DNA of 64,000 bases. Source: Fructobacillus evanidus (GTDB lineage Bacteria > Bacillota > Bacilli > Lactobacillales > Lactobacillaceae). Under the pieces are notes generated by a model. It worked only from the letters and a program-made list of their open reading frames with translations. It made no database searches and was not told the origin of the DNA. Position 1 is the stretch's first letter. Each line of letters starts with the position of its first letter. The position numbers were made by a program, and so were the translations under genes. This document shows, piece by piece, positions 28,371-38,334 of this stretch. The stretch is from the NCBI RefSeq assembly GCF_963580165.1, contig NZ_CAUZLM010000006.1, positions 31,793 to 95,792 of the forward strand, in the 5' to 3' direction.

Positions 28371-29093
28371 GCCGAAAATGTTGAAGAACGTTGAAGCATA
28401 ATTGTAAATTTTGCAGAAAAAATAGCTAAAAATTTGGCGGAGTTTAGAGCGAGATTTTTTTGTCAACTTAGAAAAATAAAAGTAAACGATTGCAAGATTT
28501 CTTTGTCCTTTCTAATGATTTTGATTTTTTTTAGAAAAAATACTGTCTCTTTTTGATAAAGATTATAAATAAAGATGAAATATTTTGAAATGTTTTGTGG
28601 CGAGAAAACAGAAATTGAGGTCCTTTTTACTTGTGATAGTTTTGTTAAGGCTAAAAAACGCTGATTAGCTGGAAAAACGTGTCTTATCAGTCGTCTATGT
28701 TCAATAAAAAACATGAATATAACTCAAATGTTGTCAAAAAAATCCTAAAAAAGAATGAATATAAATATTTGATATTTTTATATATATTGTGTTACGATAA
28801 TGTCACAATACTATTGATAGTGTGTTGTGAATGTCGATTGTGTTTTTTGTGAACAGAAGTACTTGTTAGGTTTAGGGAGAAAGACCTAATTTAGAACTGA
28901 ATTGGTTGATAGATGAAATAAAAACAGATTCCTTTCTAAAGTGGCGAATCGAATGATTCAATATTTTTCAAAAGAAAAAATTGATTTTGATTTTATCAAT
29001 CAAATATCGGTAACCGAGAAAGTGCTAATGCTTGCTAGTGTCGAGTCCGTTAATTTCGGCTATCAACTATGGCTGAAGGAAAGGTGAGTATTT
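28371..29093 (+). other. Intergenic region and long leader of the second surface-protein gene
   Basis: 720 AT-rich bases without a convincing gene. A -10-like GATAAT lies at 28796-28801 with a weak TTGATA at 28769, giving a leader of about 290 bases before ATG 29094. Short stretches echo the first gene's leader (ATCAATCAAAT-type sequence about 90-170 bases before the start, and the GGAAAGGTGAGTATTT start context). No riboswitch is recognised. Confidence 0.45.
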
Positions 29094-30173
29094 ATGATAT
29101 ACAATAAGAGAAATCTTCGGAAAGTTGAAGATAAGAAAGTATTACGGAAGGTAAAAAGCCAATGGGTTGTCGTCTCATTGGCTAGTTTTGGTTTGATTGC
29201 TGGAATTGGCGCTGTTCAACACGTTTCGGTTTCTGCCGACGGTGTTCAGCAAACTACATCTACAGATAATCAAAGTGGTAGCCAGACCCCATCAGGTGAT
29301 GCCGCTTCGACTAGTGCATCAACGAGTGCTTCAACAAGCGCCTCAACTAGTACATCGTTGAGTGCTTCACTTAGCACATCGGTGAGCGCTTCAGCCAGTG
29401 CATCAGCAAGCGCTTCAACTAGCGCTGCGAACGCATCTAATGGTTCATCTACTAACAGCACAACGCCAACAGTAGAAAATCCTGCAGATTACCAAGCTCA
29501 GACTCAACAGGGTCAGCAAGATGCCTTTGCAGGTAAGGCAAGTGCAGCTTCCTCATTGTCTGGCCGTGCAGCTGATTATTATACTGCTGCTTATAACGGT
29601 GCTAAGGCAGCCATGGCAGCCTATGCAACAGCTACTCAAAGCAAGGGTGCTGGAACGCAGGATTATACTTATTATGGTAATACTGCCTCAAAGTTGAACG
29701 ATGATGGATCAACGCATACATCAACTAACACAACGGATGGAACGCCACAACAAGCTGGAAGTACAGATGATGTCAACCAGGGTGGTGCGAATAATCCAAC
29801 TGATGCATCAAATAGTTCAAGTAAATATGAAAGTACTTTAAATGGTAATTTGAATACTGCTTCGAACACCTCTGTTAAGGGGAACTCAACCAGCAATCAA
29901 ATTAGCATTCCAACAAGCAAAACGGACACAATTGTCGCTGCCCGCTCTTCATATCAAAACGATACGAACTTGGGAACAACCTTTGATAACGCTGTGAACT
30001 ATGTCTTGGGCCAGTACGGTCAACAAGATGCTGAAACTGGTAAGTGGCAGGGTGTCTACAATGCTTCAAGCAAATCAGCAACTCAAGATTGGTATTTAAC
30101 GACAAATCCAAATTCTGATACGACTAATGCTTACGATCAGGCATATCGTGGTGCTCGTGCTGCCATGGGTTAG
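29094..30173 (+). CDS. N-terminal fragment of second surface adhesin (359 residues)
   Basis: The start ATG follows GGAAAGG and is identical in context to the first gene. The signal peptide shares the 16-residue stretch K-V-K-S-Q-W-V-V-V-S-L-A-S-F-G-L with the first protein. A shorter Ser/Ala/Thr stalk follows (about residues 65-125). The remainder aligns with the region before the adhesive domain (G-A-G-T-Q-D-Y-T-Y-Y-G-N-T-A-S-K). It ends at TAG 30171-30173, before the adhesive domain, so alone it would be a short secreted peptide chain. Confidence 0.8.
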   Translation: MIYNKRNLRKVEDKKVLRKVKSQWVVVSLASFGLIAGIGAVQHVSVSADGVQQTTSTDNQSGSQTPSGDAASTSASTSASTSASTSTSLSASLSTSVSASASASASASTSAANASNGSSTNSTTPTVENPADYQAQTQQGQQDAFAGKASAASSLSGRAADYYTAAYNGAKAAMAAYATATQSKGAGTQDYTYYGNTASKLNDDGSTHTSTNTTDGTPQQAGSTDDVNQGGANNPTDASNSSSKYESTLNGNLNTASNTSVKGNSTSNQISIPTSKTDTIVAARSSYQNDTNLGTTFDNAVNYVLGQYGQQDAETGKWQGVYNASSKSATQDWYLTTNPNSDTTNAYDQAYRGARAAMG

Positions 30174-32888
30174 TATTTTGACAAGAACAACAACTATCTT
30201 GGAAATGGCTCTGTCAAGACATCTTCCACTGGTAACACTTACTACGACCAAGGATTTAACGACGTTGTGAGTCAAGCTGCCCAGGGTATTGCCTATGTTC
30301 AAAATGGTTACCAATATGTTTCTGTTTTGACAGGTAATACGAATACTTCTACTGGCGGTAGCGTTGCTTCAAACATTAACACCATTCGTTTAGCAAATGA
30401 TATTGATTTGACAGGTGCTTCTAACGGTGAAAATAACCTGAATGTTAGCTCAAATACGGCTACCTTCACGATTGACGGTCAAAACCACTTGATGGATGCC
30501 CACGGAAACGGTTATATCATTGGTGGATCATTAAGCAATTTGTATGTGCAAAACTTCCAGACCATTTACGGCGCTAATTATTTCGGTCCCTTCCGAGGAC
30601 AAAATGGCTCCTCTGTTCACTTTGGTAACTTGAATTACGTTGGTCCTCAGTTGCTGAGTTCGTATAACAACGATGCCTATTTCTTCGGTAACGTGAACGT
30701 TATTGTGCCTAATAATAATACGGCTACCTATACTTCCCCATTCCAGTCAAATGTTGGAATTGAAGGTGGTGGAAATCAGGAAAACCTCGAAGTTAAAAAC
30801 TTCGTTTTGCAATCCGGTGCTCATTACTATGGAACAACTTCACCTGTTAAGGGTGGAACAAACATGGTTGTTCAAGGTAACTTTACGATGCAATCCGGAT
30901 CAAAGATGACACTGGTTTCACGTGGTGGAGACGGTAATGCGGCTTCCGACCCCGATGGTTCAACTTTTGGAATTTGGCTGCAGGGTTCTGGTTCTGCCTT
31001 GAACATCCAAAAAGATGCAACATTAAACATTATTCCATCAACATTTAACGGTAATTCCAAGATGATTGGTGGTGGTATCTATGCCGATGGTGGTGCCCAA
31101 GTTACCGTCGATGGTGGAACCATTAACTATGAAGGTAAAGGTGGCCAATCTGGTCAATATAACGAACCAATCGATTTGAAGGGTTCTAATACTAGTATTA
31201 AGGTTATTAATGGTGGTTTGTTGCAGGTTTTGATGGATGGTATTCCATCGAACGCATACAACACTTCATATTATGGTTTTGTCACTAACTATGGTGGTGG
31301 TAGCTTTAACATCGGTTCTAAGGGTAGTTTGAATATTGGGATTACTAATTCAGACTCTAACCAGGGTACCCCTTATTATGGACCATTGAACATTAACTCG
31401 GTTGGTGAAAACCACGTTATTATTACCAAGCCAGCCGGAGCTAGTCAATTCTCACAACAACCTATTACTGCCTATACTGTAGCCGTTGTTCAAGGCGGTC
31501 AAAAGACATACCTTTATCAGTATAACTTGCAACCAAAAGCCTCAACTTATTCTGGTATTGATTTGAATGGCAATGCAGTTTCTGGACCAGTTACTGGTAA
31601 TACAATTGATATCGCCAACGTTCCTGCCGTTCAGTTTGTGGGTCCATTGACAACGTCAAAGAATGCTGATGGTACCTTGACGGTTACGGGTTATGCAAAG
31701 CTGTCGAATTACAAGGATTTGAATGGTCAACCATTGTATGTTGGTGTTGCGAATGGGAATGGCGGTTCAAGCTATACTGATTTGACTCAAATTAAAGGTG
31801 ATAACCTGACAGATGGTTTCTCATCAGCCGATCCATATACTTATACTACTAAGATTGATACGAGTAATTACGATGGTGGTATCATTCCAGTCAGCTATGA
31901 GTTACCAGCTGGTGTAACGTCTGCTAATTCACTTGGAATGCGCTTGCGCTACGGCATTAACTCTGTCACTTCCTTCTTGTCAGCTACGGGTAACTATAGC
32001 ACGACAGTTGAAGGATTCAAGGCTGGTTCAAACGGTAAGGTGGCACCTGATACCAACGGAAACATGGTTGTTACCACTGGAAAGGCATCAACCGGACAAA
32101 GTGGTGTTAGTGATGGTGTCACTGATGCCGTCAACGGTAATAGTGCTGCCAAAGCTGCTGAACCATACGCTACTCAAACCGACAATGATTATACTAATGG
32201 TTATAACAGTGCTCAAGATGGTTACAAGGCTTATAGCAACCAGGCAGCTAACGCTAATACAGACTACACTAAGACGGATGCTTACCGCAATTCATCGAAC
32301 CCATCTGCCTTTACGCAGGGTTACAACGCCGCTGCCTACCAATCAGGTTTGCATGATGCACAGTTGAACCAAAACAATGTGCCAAATAATGCTGACTATC
32401 AACGGGCACAGAGTGAATATAAGGCTGCTTATGCCAATGCCTTGGCCAACCCTACTGCGACTGCACCAACTGGTTCAACTTCTGCAACTGTTCAAGGTTA
32501 TGCAGATGCCCAGGCTGTTGCAAAGTTCTTTGCTGATGAACAAGCAGCAACTATCCATGGATCAACTTATAATGGCTTAAGTGCAGCGCAGAAAACGTCT
32601 TACGACAACGCTTATACTGGTTATCAGCAGGCAATGAGCGTCAAGCCAACAGCTGATAATCCTGATACAAATGATACCTTAGCTGAAACAGCCGGATTCG
32701 ATTATGGACAATCATTGATTAATGGTGGTTTGGCATCAGCACGTCCAACGGCTACTGGTAGCCACATGAACAACTTAAATGCTGCTCAAATTGGTTACGA
32801 CACAGCTCAAGCAGCGATTAAGACTGCCAAGGCAAACTATCAGGCTGATCCAAAGAGTGCTGAAGTTACGGCAACAGATCCTAGCTAA
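30174..32888 (+). CDS. Adhesive-domain segment of second surface adhesin
   Basis: The open in-frame segment between the two stops. It contains the pectate-lyase-like adhesive region (F-T-I-D-G-Q-N-H-L-M-D, V-H-F-G-N-L-N-Y-V-G-P-Q-L-L) and the first Gly-Tyr helical repeats. The earliest start-like codon is GTG at about 30267, with no RBS, so it is read only if the upstream TAG is suppressed. It ends at TAA 32886-32888. Confidence 0.75.
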   Translation, partial: YFDKNNNYLGNGSVKTSSTGNTYYDQGFNDVVSQAAQGIAYVQNGYQYVSVLTGNTNTSTGGSVASNINTIRLANDIDLTGASNGENNLNVSSNTATFTIDGQNHLMDAHGNGYIIGGSLSNLYVQNFQTIYGANYFGPFRGQNGSSVHFGNLNYVGPQLLSSYNNDAYFFGNVNVIVPNNNTATYTSPFQSNVGIEGGGNQENLEVKNFVLQSGAHYYGTTSPVKGGTNMVVQGNFTMQSGSKMTLVSRGGDGNAASDPDGSTFGIWLQGSGSALNIQKDATLNIIPSTFNGNSKMIGGGIYADGGAQVTVDGGTINYEGKGGQSGQYNEPIDLKGSNTSIKVINGGLLQVLMDGIPSNAYNTSYYGFVTNYGGGSFNIGSKGSLNIGITNSDSNQGTPYYGPLNINSVGENHVIITKPAGASQFSQQPITAYTVAVVQGGQKTYLYQYNLQPKASTYSGIDLNGNAVSGPVTGNTIDIANVPAVQFVGPLTTSKNADGTLTVTGYAKLSNYKDLNGQPLYVGVANGNGGSSYTDLTQIKGDNLTDGFSSADPYTYTTKIDTSNYDGGIIPVSYELPAGVTSANSLGMRLRYGINSVTSFLSATGNYSTTVEGFKAGSNGKVAPDTNGNMVVTTGKASTGQSGVSDGVTDAVNGNSAAKAAEPYATQTDNDYTNGYNSAQDGYKAYSNQAANANTDYTKTDAYRNSSNPSAFTQGYNAAAYQSGLHDAQLNQNNVPNNADYQRAQSEYKAAYANALANPTATAPTGSTSATVQGYADAQAVAKFFADEQAATIHGSTYNGLSAAQKTSYDNAYTGYQQAMSVKPTADNPDTNDTLAETAGFDYGQSLINGGLASARPTATGSHMNNLNAAQIGYDTAQAAIKTAKANYQADPKSAEVTATDPS

Positions 32889-35800
32889 TTGTCAGCCGAC
32901 AAGACATCTGATACAACCTTTAACCGCTATGTTAAGTTTGGTGCTTACACCGGTTTGAAGGGCGGAAAAGATGATCAGTTAAATCAATATGAAGAAGTTG
33001 GTTATTCACCGATTGTTAGTGGTGACGCTTACAAGGCCGGAATGGCAGCTTACCAAAACAATGGTAGCGCAACGCCAACTAGCCCATATTCGAACTCAAA
33101 TGCCGGAACTGCAGCCTATAACCAAGGTTATAACGATGCCAAGAATGCCGAGAACGCTGGTGTTCAAAACTTCAAGAATGGTACTGGCAAAGTCAGTGGT
33201 ACTGATACCGCATCACAGATTACTAATGCTGCATATGATAATGCTCAAAAGGGCTTCAATGACGGTGTTGCTGGTACAACACCTACATCAAACGATCCAG
33301 CCTATATGGCCGGTCATAATGCTGGTGATGCAACCAAGCAAGCTATTGCTGATTCAAAGAGTGGTACTACCACACCGGCTACACCTGCTGATTCAACAGC
33401 TTATGCTGATGCCAAGGGGGCTTATGCAAATGGTGCAAAGGCCGCTGCTGACGCTGCAAAATCAGGAACCACGCCAACACAGTCAACATCAAGCGACCCT
33501 GTTTACAAGCAGGCTTACAACCAGGCTATTCAGGATGCCGCTGATGCTCAAAAGCAGGCTATCCAGGATGCAGAAGATAATCATGGTAAGGATATTGACC
33601 CAACCAAGTCATATTCTGCAAACTCAGACGTTCAAGCTTTGGCAAAGCAAGCTTATGCTGATGCACAAACTGGCTACAAGAATGCTTTGAGTGGTTCAAC
33701 AACTACTCCAACAAACGCCGCTCAACAATCTGGTAGCAATGCTGGAACTACAGATAAGGCTTATGCGGATGCTGAAGTCAATAACACGACGCCAAGCTCA
33801 ACACCTTCAACAGAAAAGCAACAATCAGTTTCTGATGCTATCACTGCTGCTAAGAAGGCACTTGCTGCTGATCCAGGAGCAAAGGATACTTTGCCAGCAG
33901 ATAACGCATTAGCAAGTGATCCACTGGCTGCTTACACTTATAAGAAGTACATTGACAATGCTACTGCTGATTATACGAAGGGTATTAATGAAGCCAAGGC
34001 CGGAACGACGCCATCTGATAACGCAAGTGCTGCTGAAAAGCAAGGCGCTTCAGACTTTACCACTGGCTTTAACAATGGTAATGGTGCAACAAACATTACT
34101 AACCCAAATAGCGGTCAACAAGCTGGAATTGATGCTGCAAAATCAGTAGCACAGGGTGTTGAAGATGCTCAAAAGGGAACAGATGACAGCAATGTGACTG
34201 ATCCTATTCAAAAGGAAGCAGCTACTTACGCAAATAAAGCCTTTACAGACTACTCAAGTGGTGGAACCCCTATGTCGGATGATGCGGTTAACGCCTTAGA
34301 TCCGATTGCAAAGGCCGCTTATTTGCAGGCTAAGAGTGCTATTCAAAACGCTGCTTCAAACGGGGCTCAGGAATTCTTGGATGGTAAGAATCGTCCGGAC
34401 ACGACAACAAAGACTGGTGCTACTGAGGCTGCTGGCTACGATGATGCCCAAAGTGGTTATGATGCTGCCAAGGCAGGCACGCCGGAAGATCAGTTAACGC
34501 CTGCTCAAAAGGCTGACACTAACTTCATGAAGGGTTACCAGGCCTACAAGGATTCACAGACGGGATACAATGCAACAACTACACCTGGTTCCGGCGCATC
34601 TCAAGCCGAACAAGATGGTTACAGTGGTGCCGCAGCCGGTACCAAGGATTCCATCGCAGGTCAACCAAAGGCTGACGTGTCAGGCAAGTCAAAGGCCTAC
34701 CAAGATGCTTATAACAATGCTTATAACCAAGCAACCGATGGTTATAACGACGGTTATGCTGCTGGTAAGGGTGGTGCTCAACCAGATCCTACTAAGCAGA
34801 ACGACCCTAACTATATGAAGGGTTACAATGCTGGTAAATCAGCTCAGCAGGCTATCGCTGATGGTGAAAAAGGTGTTACTGCGCCATCAACGACACCTAC
34901 TGACTCTGACGCCTATACAAATGCCGCAAAGGCTTACGCCGATGGTGCAAATGCCGCAGCATCCGGTAAGACTGACCCATCAACGTCAACTGACCCTATT
35001 TACAAGGCCGCTTACAACCAAGCAATTAACGATACAGCCGCTGCTCGTCAAGCTGCAATCAAAGATGCTACAGACCGTCATGGTCAAGATGTTGATCCAA
35101 CGAAGTCTTACTCAGCTAACCCAACGGTTCAAGCTGATGCCGCAACCAAGCAAGGTGCTGATGACTTTAGCAAGGGCTTGACAGCCGCTGTTAATGGCCA
35201 AACCATTGATAACCCAACATCCGGTGAAAAGGCTGGAGCCGCAGCTGCTAAGTCCTTCAACCAAGGTTATGAAGACGCTGAAAAGGGAACTGACGATAGT
35301 GCAGTGACCGACCCAGTTCAAAAGGCCGCCGCAGCCGCCGCCAAGGAAGCCCTCACTGACTATGCAAATGGTAGTCCTAAGGGAACGGATGACATCAACA
35401 AGATGGACCCAGTTTCAAAGGCTGCTTACCAAAAGGCATTGGATGATGCTAAGGGACTTGCAACGCAAGGAACAAACGCATTTACTAACGGTACTGGTCG
35501 TCCAGACGATAGTACTCCAGCTGGTAAGGTAGCCGCTGCCGCTTATGACAAGGCAAAGCAAGGTTATGAAGACGCCGTAGCCGGTAAGACAACTGATGCC
35601 GATAAGAATGATCCTTCATATCAAGCTGGTCAAAAGGCTTATACAGATAGTCAAACTGGTTATAACGGTACAACTACACCAGCTGATAACGCTTCACAAC
35701 CAACGAAGGATGCCTATAACGGTGCAACTTCTGGTGCCGCTGATGCTGTTGCTGGTAAGGCAAAGCCAAGTGATTTGGCAACGAAGTCACAAGCTTACCA

Positions 35801-37697
35801 AGATGCTTATAACAAGGCTTATGACCAAGCTCAGAAGGGAATGGCTGATGCAACCGCTGGTACTCAACCAACGGATGCTCAGAAGGCTGATCCAAACTAC
35901 GTGACTGGTTATAACGCTGCACAGAAGGCTGCTCAAAGTGGTTCTCAAGCATACCTTAACGGTCAGAGTCGTCCAGATGATTCAACACCAACTGGTAAGG
36001 CCGCAGCTGCAGCCTATGACAAGGCAAAGCAGGGTTACGAAGATGCAGCAGCTGGTAAGACGACTGCCACAGACCAAGATGACCCAGCATATCAAGCAGG
36101 TGAGAAGGCCTATAAGGATGCTCAAACCGGTTACAATGGTACGAGTGCTCCAGCTGATAACGCTTCACAGCAAACGAAGGATGCCTATAATGGTGCAACC
36201 TCTGGTGCTGCTGATGCTGTTGCTGGTAAGGCAAAACCAAGTGATTTGGCAACGAAGTCACCAGCTTACCAAGATGCTTATAACAAGGCTTATGACCAAG
36301 CTCAGAAGGGAATGGCTGATGTAACCGCTGGTACTCAACCAACGGATGCTCAGAAGGCCGATCCAAACTACATGACTGGTTATAACGCTGCTCAGAAGGC
36401 TGCCGATAATGGTGCCCAAGCATTCATTAACGGCCAAGCTCGCCCAGATGATTCAACGCCAACCGGCAAGGCCGCAGCTGCAGCTTATGATGCTGCTAAG
36501 AACGGTTACAACGGTGCCGCTACTGATGCTCAATCAGGTAAGGAACCAACGGATGCTGAAAAGAATGACCCAGCTTACATGAAGGGTTACCAGGCATACA
36601 AGGATAGCCAGACTGGTTATACCGGTGCTGGAACTGACACGAAGCCAGCCGCTGATGCTCCTCAACCAGCTCAAGATGCCTACAATGGTGCCATTGCTGG
36701 TGCCAAGGATGGCGCTGCTGGTGCATCAAAGGAAAGTGATTTGGCAACCAAGTCACAAGCATATCAAGATGCCTACAACAAGGCCTATGATGATGCCGCC
36801 GCTGGTGCCAAGGCTGGTTACCAAGACGGTTCTCAAAGCGGTACACCAACTGATTTGACGAACAAGAGTGCCATTTACAAGCAAGCTTATGCCGCAGCTA
36901 AGGCTAAGGCCGACGCTGAAGCCACTGCTGGTGCTGCTGACTTCGCTCAAGGCAAGAGCGCACCAACGACTGCAACTGCTGCTAGTCAGTTCGGTTATGA
37001 CCGCGCTAAGGCAGGATTCAATGATGCCAACGCTGGTAAGCCAGCTCAAGCAAATGATGCAGCCTACATGGCTGGTTACAACGCTGGTTTGAAGCACTAC
37101 ACAACGACAAACAACACAGCGCAAGATGATGCTTTGTCTGGTAAGGGTCGTCAAGATGCAAATCTAAATGACGCAGATAAGGCCGCTTATGACCAAGCTT
37201 ATGCACGGACAATTGCTGGTTTGAATGATGGCGCTAATGGTGCTGCCAAGGCATTCCCTGACGATGCTAACTATTTGAAGGGTTACGCTGCTGGTCAAGC
37301 CGTGAAGGCATTGCTTGCTGACAAGCAAAACAATACTAAGACAGCTGTTGATGACCAAGCAAGTTATGACTTAGCTAACCAAGCTTACTTGCAAACACAA
37401 GATGACGTTGCGAATGGTCGGGCAAAGGCTCCTAACAACCAAAACCCTGTTTATGTTTTGGCTTATGACCTTGCTTATGATCAACTTTTGAAGGAAAAGG
37501 AAGCACAGGGAACGGGCGCTTCAGCCCAATCAGGTGCAACCACGACAGATAATGTTACTCCTGCAACGAAGTCAAGTGTCTTGCCGGCAACTGGTGAAGA
37601 AAAGACTGCTGCTAACAACAGTGGACTTATTCTTGGACTTGCTGCTTCATTCCTCGGATTGTTTGCAGCTGCAAAGCGCAAGCGTGACGGGAAGTAA
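32889..37697 (+). CDS. Repeat and anchor segment of second surface adhesin
   Basis: It begins with TTG directly after the TAA, without an RBS, and continues the same frame for 1,602 codons. Gly-Tyr/Ala-rich repeats follow, including two tandem 157-codon units, then the same C-terminal unit as the first giant protein (A-L-S-G-K-G-R-Q-D-A-N-L-N). The sortase signal LPATG, a membrane helix and a basic tail close it. This is the wall-anchored end of the second adhesin. Confidence 0.78.
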   Translation: MSADKTSDTTFNRYVKFGAYTGLKGGKDDQLNQYEEVGYSPIVSGDAYKAGMAAYQNNGSATPTSPYSNSNAGTAAYNQGYNDAKNAENAGVQNFKNGTGKVSGTDTASQITNAAYDNAQKGFNDGVAGTTPTSNDPAYMAGHNAGDATKQAIADSKSGTTTPATPADSTAYADAKGAYANGAKAAADAAKSGTTPTQSTSSDPVYKQAYNQAIQDAADAQKQAIQDAEDNHGKDIDPTKSYSANSDVQALAKQAYADAQTGYKNALSGSTTTPTNAAQQSGSNAGTTDKAYADAEVNNTTPSSTPSTEKQQSVSDAITAAKKALAADPGAKDTLPADNALASDPLAAYTYKKYIDNATADYTKGINEAKAGTTPSDNASAAEKQGASDFTTGFNNGNGATNITNPNSGQQAGIDAAKSVAQGVEDAQKGTDDSNVTDPIQKEAATYANKAFTDYSSGGTPMSDDAVNALDPIAKAAYLQAKSAIQNAASNGAQEFLDGKNRPDTTTKTGATEAAGYDDAQSGYDAAKAGTPEDQLTPAQKADTNFMKGYQAYKDSQTGYNATTTPGSGASQAEQDGYSGAAAGTKDSIAGQPKADVSGKSKAYQDAYNNAYNQATDGYNDGYAAGKGGAQPDPTKQNDPNYMKGYNAGKSAQQAIADGEKGVTAPSTTPTDSDAYTNAAKAYADGANAAASGKTDPSTSTDPIYKAAYNQAINDTAAARQAAIKDATDRHGQDVDPTKSYSANPTVQADAATKQGADDFSKGLTAAVNGQTIDNPTSGEKAGAAAAKSFNQGYEDAEKGTDDSAVTDPVQKAAAAAAKEALTDYANGSPKGTDDINKMDPVSKAAYQKALDDAKGLATQGTNAFTNGTGRPDDSTPAGKVAAAAYDKAKQGYEDAVAGKTTDADKNDPSYQAGQKAYTDSQTGYNGTTTPADNASQPTKDAYNGATSGAADAVAGKAKPSDLATKSQAYQDAYNKAYDQAQKGMADATAGTQPTDAQKADPNYVTGYNAAQKAAQSGSQAYLNGQSRPDDSTPTGKAAAAAYDKAKQGYEDAAAGKTTATDQDDPAYQAGEKAYKDAQTGYNGTSAPADNASQQTKDAYNGATSGAADAVAGKAKPSDLATKSPAYQDAYNKAYDQAQKGMADVTAGTQPTDAQKADPNYMTGYNAAQKAADNGAQAFINGQARPDDSTPTGKAAAAAYDAAKNGYNGAATDAQSGKEPTDAEKNDPAYMKGYQAYKDSQTGYTGAGTDTKPAADAPQPAQDAYNGAIAGAKDGAAGASKESDLATKSQAYQDAYNKAYDDAAAGAKAGYQDGSQSGTPTDLTNKSAIYKQAYAAAKAKADAEATAGAADFAQGKSAPTTATAASQFGYDRAKAGFNDANAGKPAQANDAAYMAGYNAGLKHYTTTNNTAQDDALSGKGRQDANLNDADKAAYDQAYARTIAGLNDGANGAAKAFPDDANYLKGYAAGQAVKALLADKQNNTKTAVDDQASYDLANQAYLQTQDDVANGRAKAPNNQNPVYVLAYDLAYDQLLKEKEAQGTGASAQSGATTTDNVTPATKSSVLPATGEEKTAANNSGLILGLAASFLGLFAAAKRKRDGK
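35499..36440 (+). repeat. Two tandem 471-base units in the second surface gene
   Basis: R-P-D-D-S-T-P-x-G-K recurs with its Arg codon at 35499, 35970 and 36441, so the unit is exactly 471 bases (157 codons). The third copy diverges after about 20 codons. This short unit differs from the 490-codon unit of the first gene, though it is built from the same subrepeats. Confidence 0.88.
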
Positions 37698-37775
37698 TCC
37701 TTATCAAAGCGAACTTGTTTCGTAATGTTTGGCAAGGATGCAAACAATAATCGTGGCTAACGTCATGGTGGTATG

Positions 37776-37815
37776 AACCTCAGAATTTGAACTCCACACA
37801 TTCTGGGGTTTTTAC
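37776..37815 (+). terminator. Terminator after the second surface gene
   Basis: CCTCAGAAT pairs with ATTCTGGGG (one G-U position) across a 13-base loop and is followed by TTTTT. Confidence 0.78.
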
Positions 37816-38006
37816 TTTGCTAAAAAATCAGGGAAAAGACAATCGGCAGCGATAAATGGTCGGAAAAAAAGAAATTTTTTAGGTAATAGATTCTAATAAA
37901 GCCCATTTAAATTAAAATGTTCGATTATTTTGTATGATCATTTCCCTTAAAATCACCCTTTTTACGCAAAAATACCGAATAAAACGAAAAAAATTTGCAA
38001 AACCCC

Positions 38007-38034
38007 TTGCAAGATTAGGTGTCAGTGCTATAAT
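38007..38034 (+). promoter_or_regulatory. Promoter of the T-box operon
   Basis: TTGCAA at 38007-38012 and a perfect TATAAT at 38029-38034 with a 16-base spacer. Transcription would begin just before the T-box leader. Confidence 0.7.
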
Positions 38035-38049
38035 TATTAAAAACTAATA

Positions 38050-38305
38050 ATAAAACGTTAATTAGGAAGTAGTAATCCTCATTTTGTAGCTCAGTGAAGT
38101 GTTGGTCGGTGTGAAACACGTACAAAAGAAGATGAACGTCACCTAATAGTTGTATGCGATGAAAACCATACTGGGCGCTCCCATTACAGAGCTGACGATT
38201 TGAAATTTAGATCGAATAATGAGAGATACCCTATTTGGGTATAAGTAAGGTGGTACCGCGTGCAGAACGTCCTTTAGTCGAAAGACTAAAGGGCGTTTTT
38301 TTATT
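38050..38305 (+). promoter_or_regulatory. T-box riboswitch (tRNA-sensing leader)
   Basis: The T-box core AAGGTGGTACCGCG is at 38247-38260. A terminator follows: CGTCCTTTAGTC pairs with GACTAAAGGGCG, then seven T (38268-38302). Stem I closes by pairing ATTAGG at 38061-38066 with CCTAAT at 38142-38147, with an AGTA motif on the 5' side. The specifier must lie in GAACGTCA at 38134-38141. By position relative to the helix GUC (Val) fits best, but CGU (Arg) overlaps it and would suit the nearby argGH, so I leave it open. Uncharged tRNA should stabilise the antiterminator and turn on the transporter downstream. Confidence 0.92.
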
Positions 38306-38334
38306 GGTTAGGAAAAAGGGAAGAGGACGAGAAG

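Larger units (their letters stand above)
29094..37697 (+). pseudogene. Second LPxTG repeat adhesin locus (2,868 codons), interrupted by TAG and TAA
   Basis: One frame from ATG 29094 to TAA 37695-37697 contains two internal stops, TAG at 30171-30173 and TAA at 32886-32888, with no frameshift. Alignment with the first giant protein puts both stops inside conserved sequence: the first where the paralogue reads Ser (M-N-S-Y-F-D), the second beside S-L-P-A-D. The domain order is the same as in the first gene but with a shorter repeat region, and it ends in LPATG, a hydrophobic helix and A-K-R-K-R-D-G-K. The two genes are tandem paralogues. Either both are decaying, the stops are read through, or the assembly is imperfect in repetitive DNA. 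Confidence 0.82.

Noticed and set aside
28463..28714. 83-residue minus-strand frame between the adhesins
   Set aside because: No RBS, AT-driven composition and no recognisable features.
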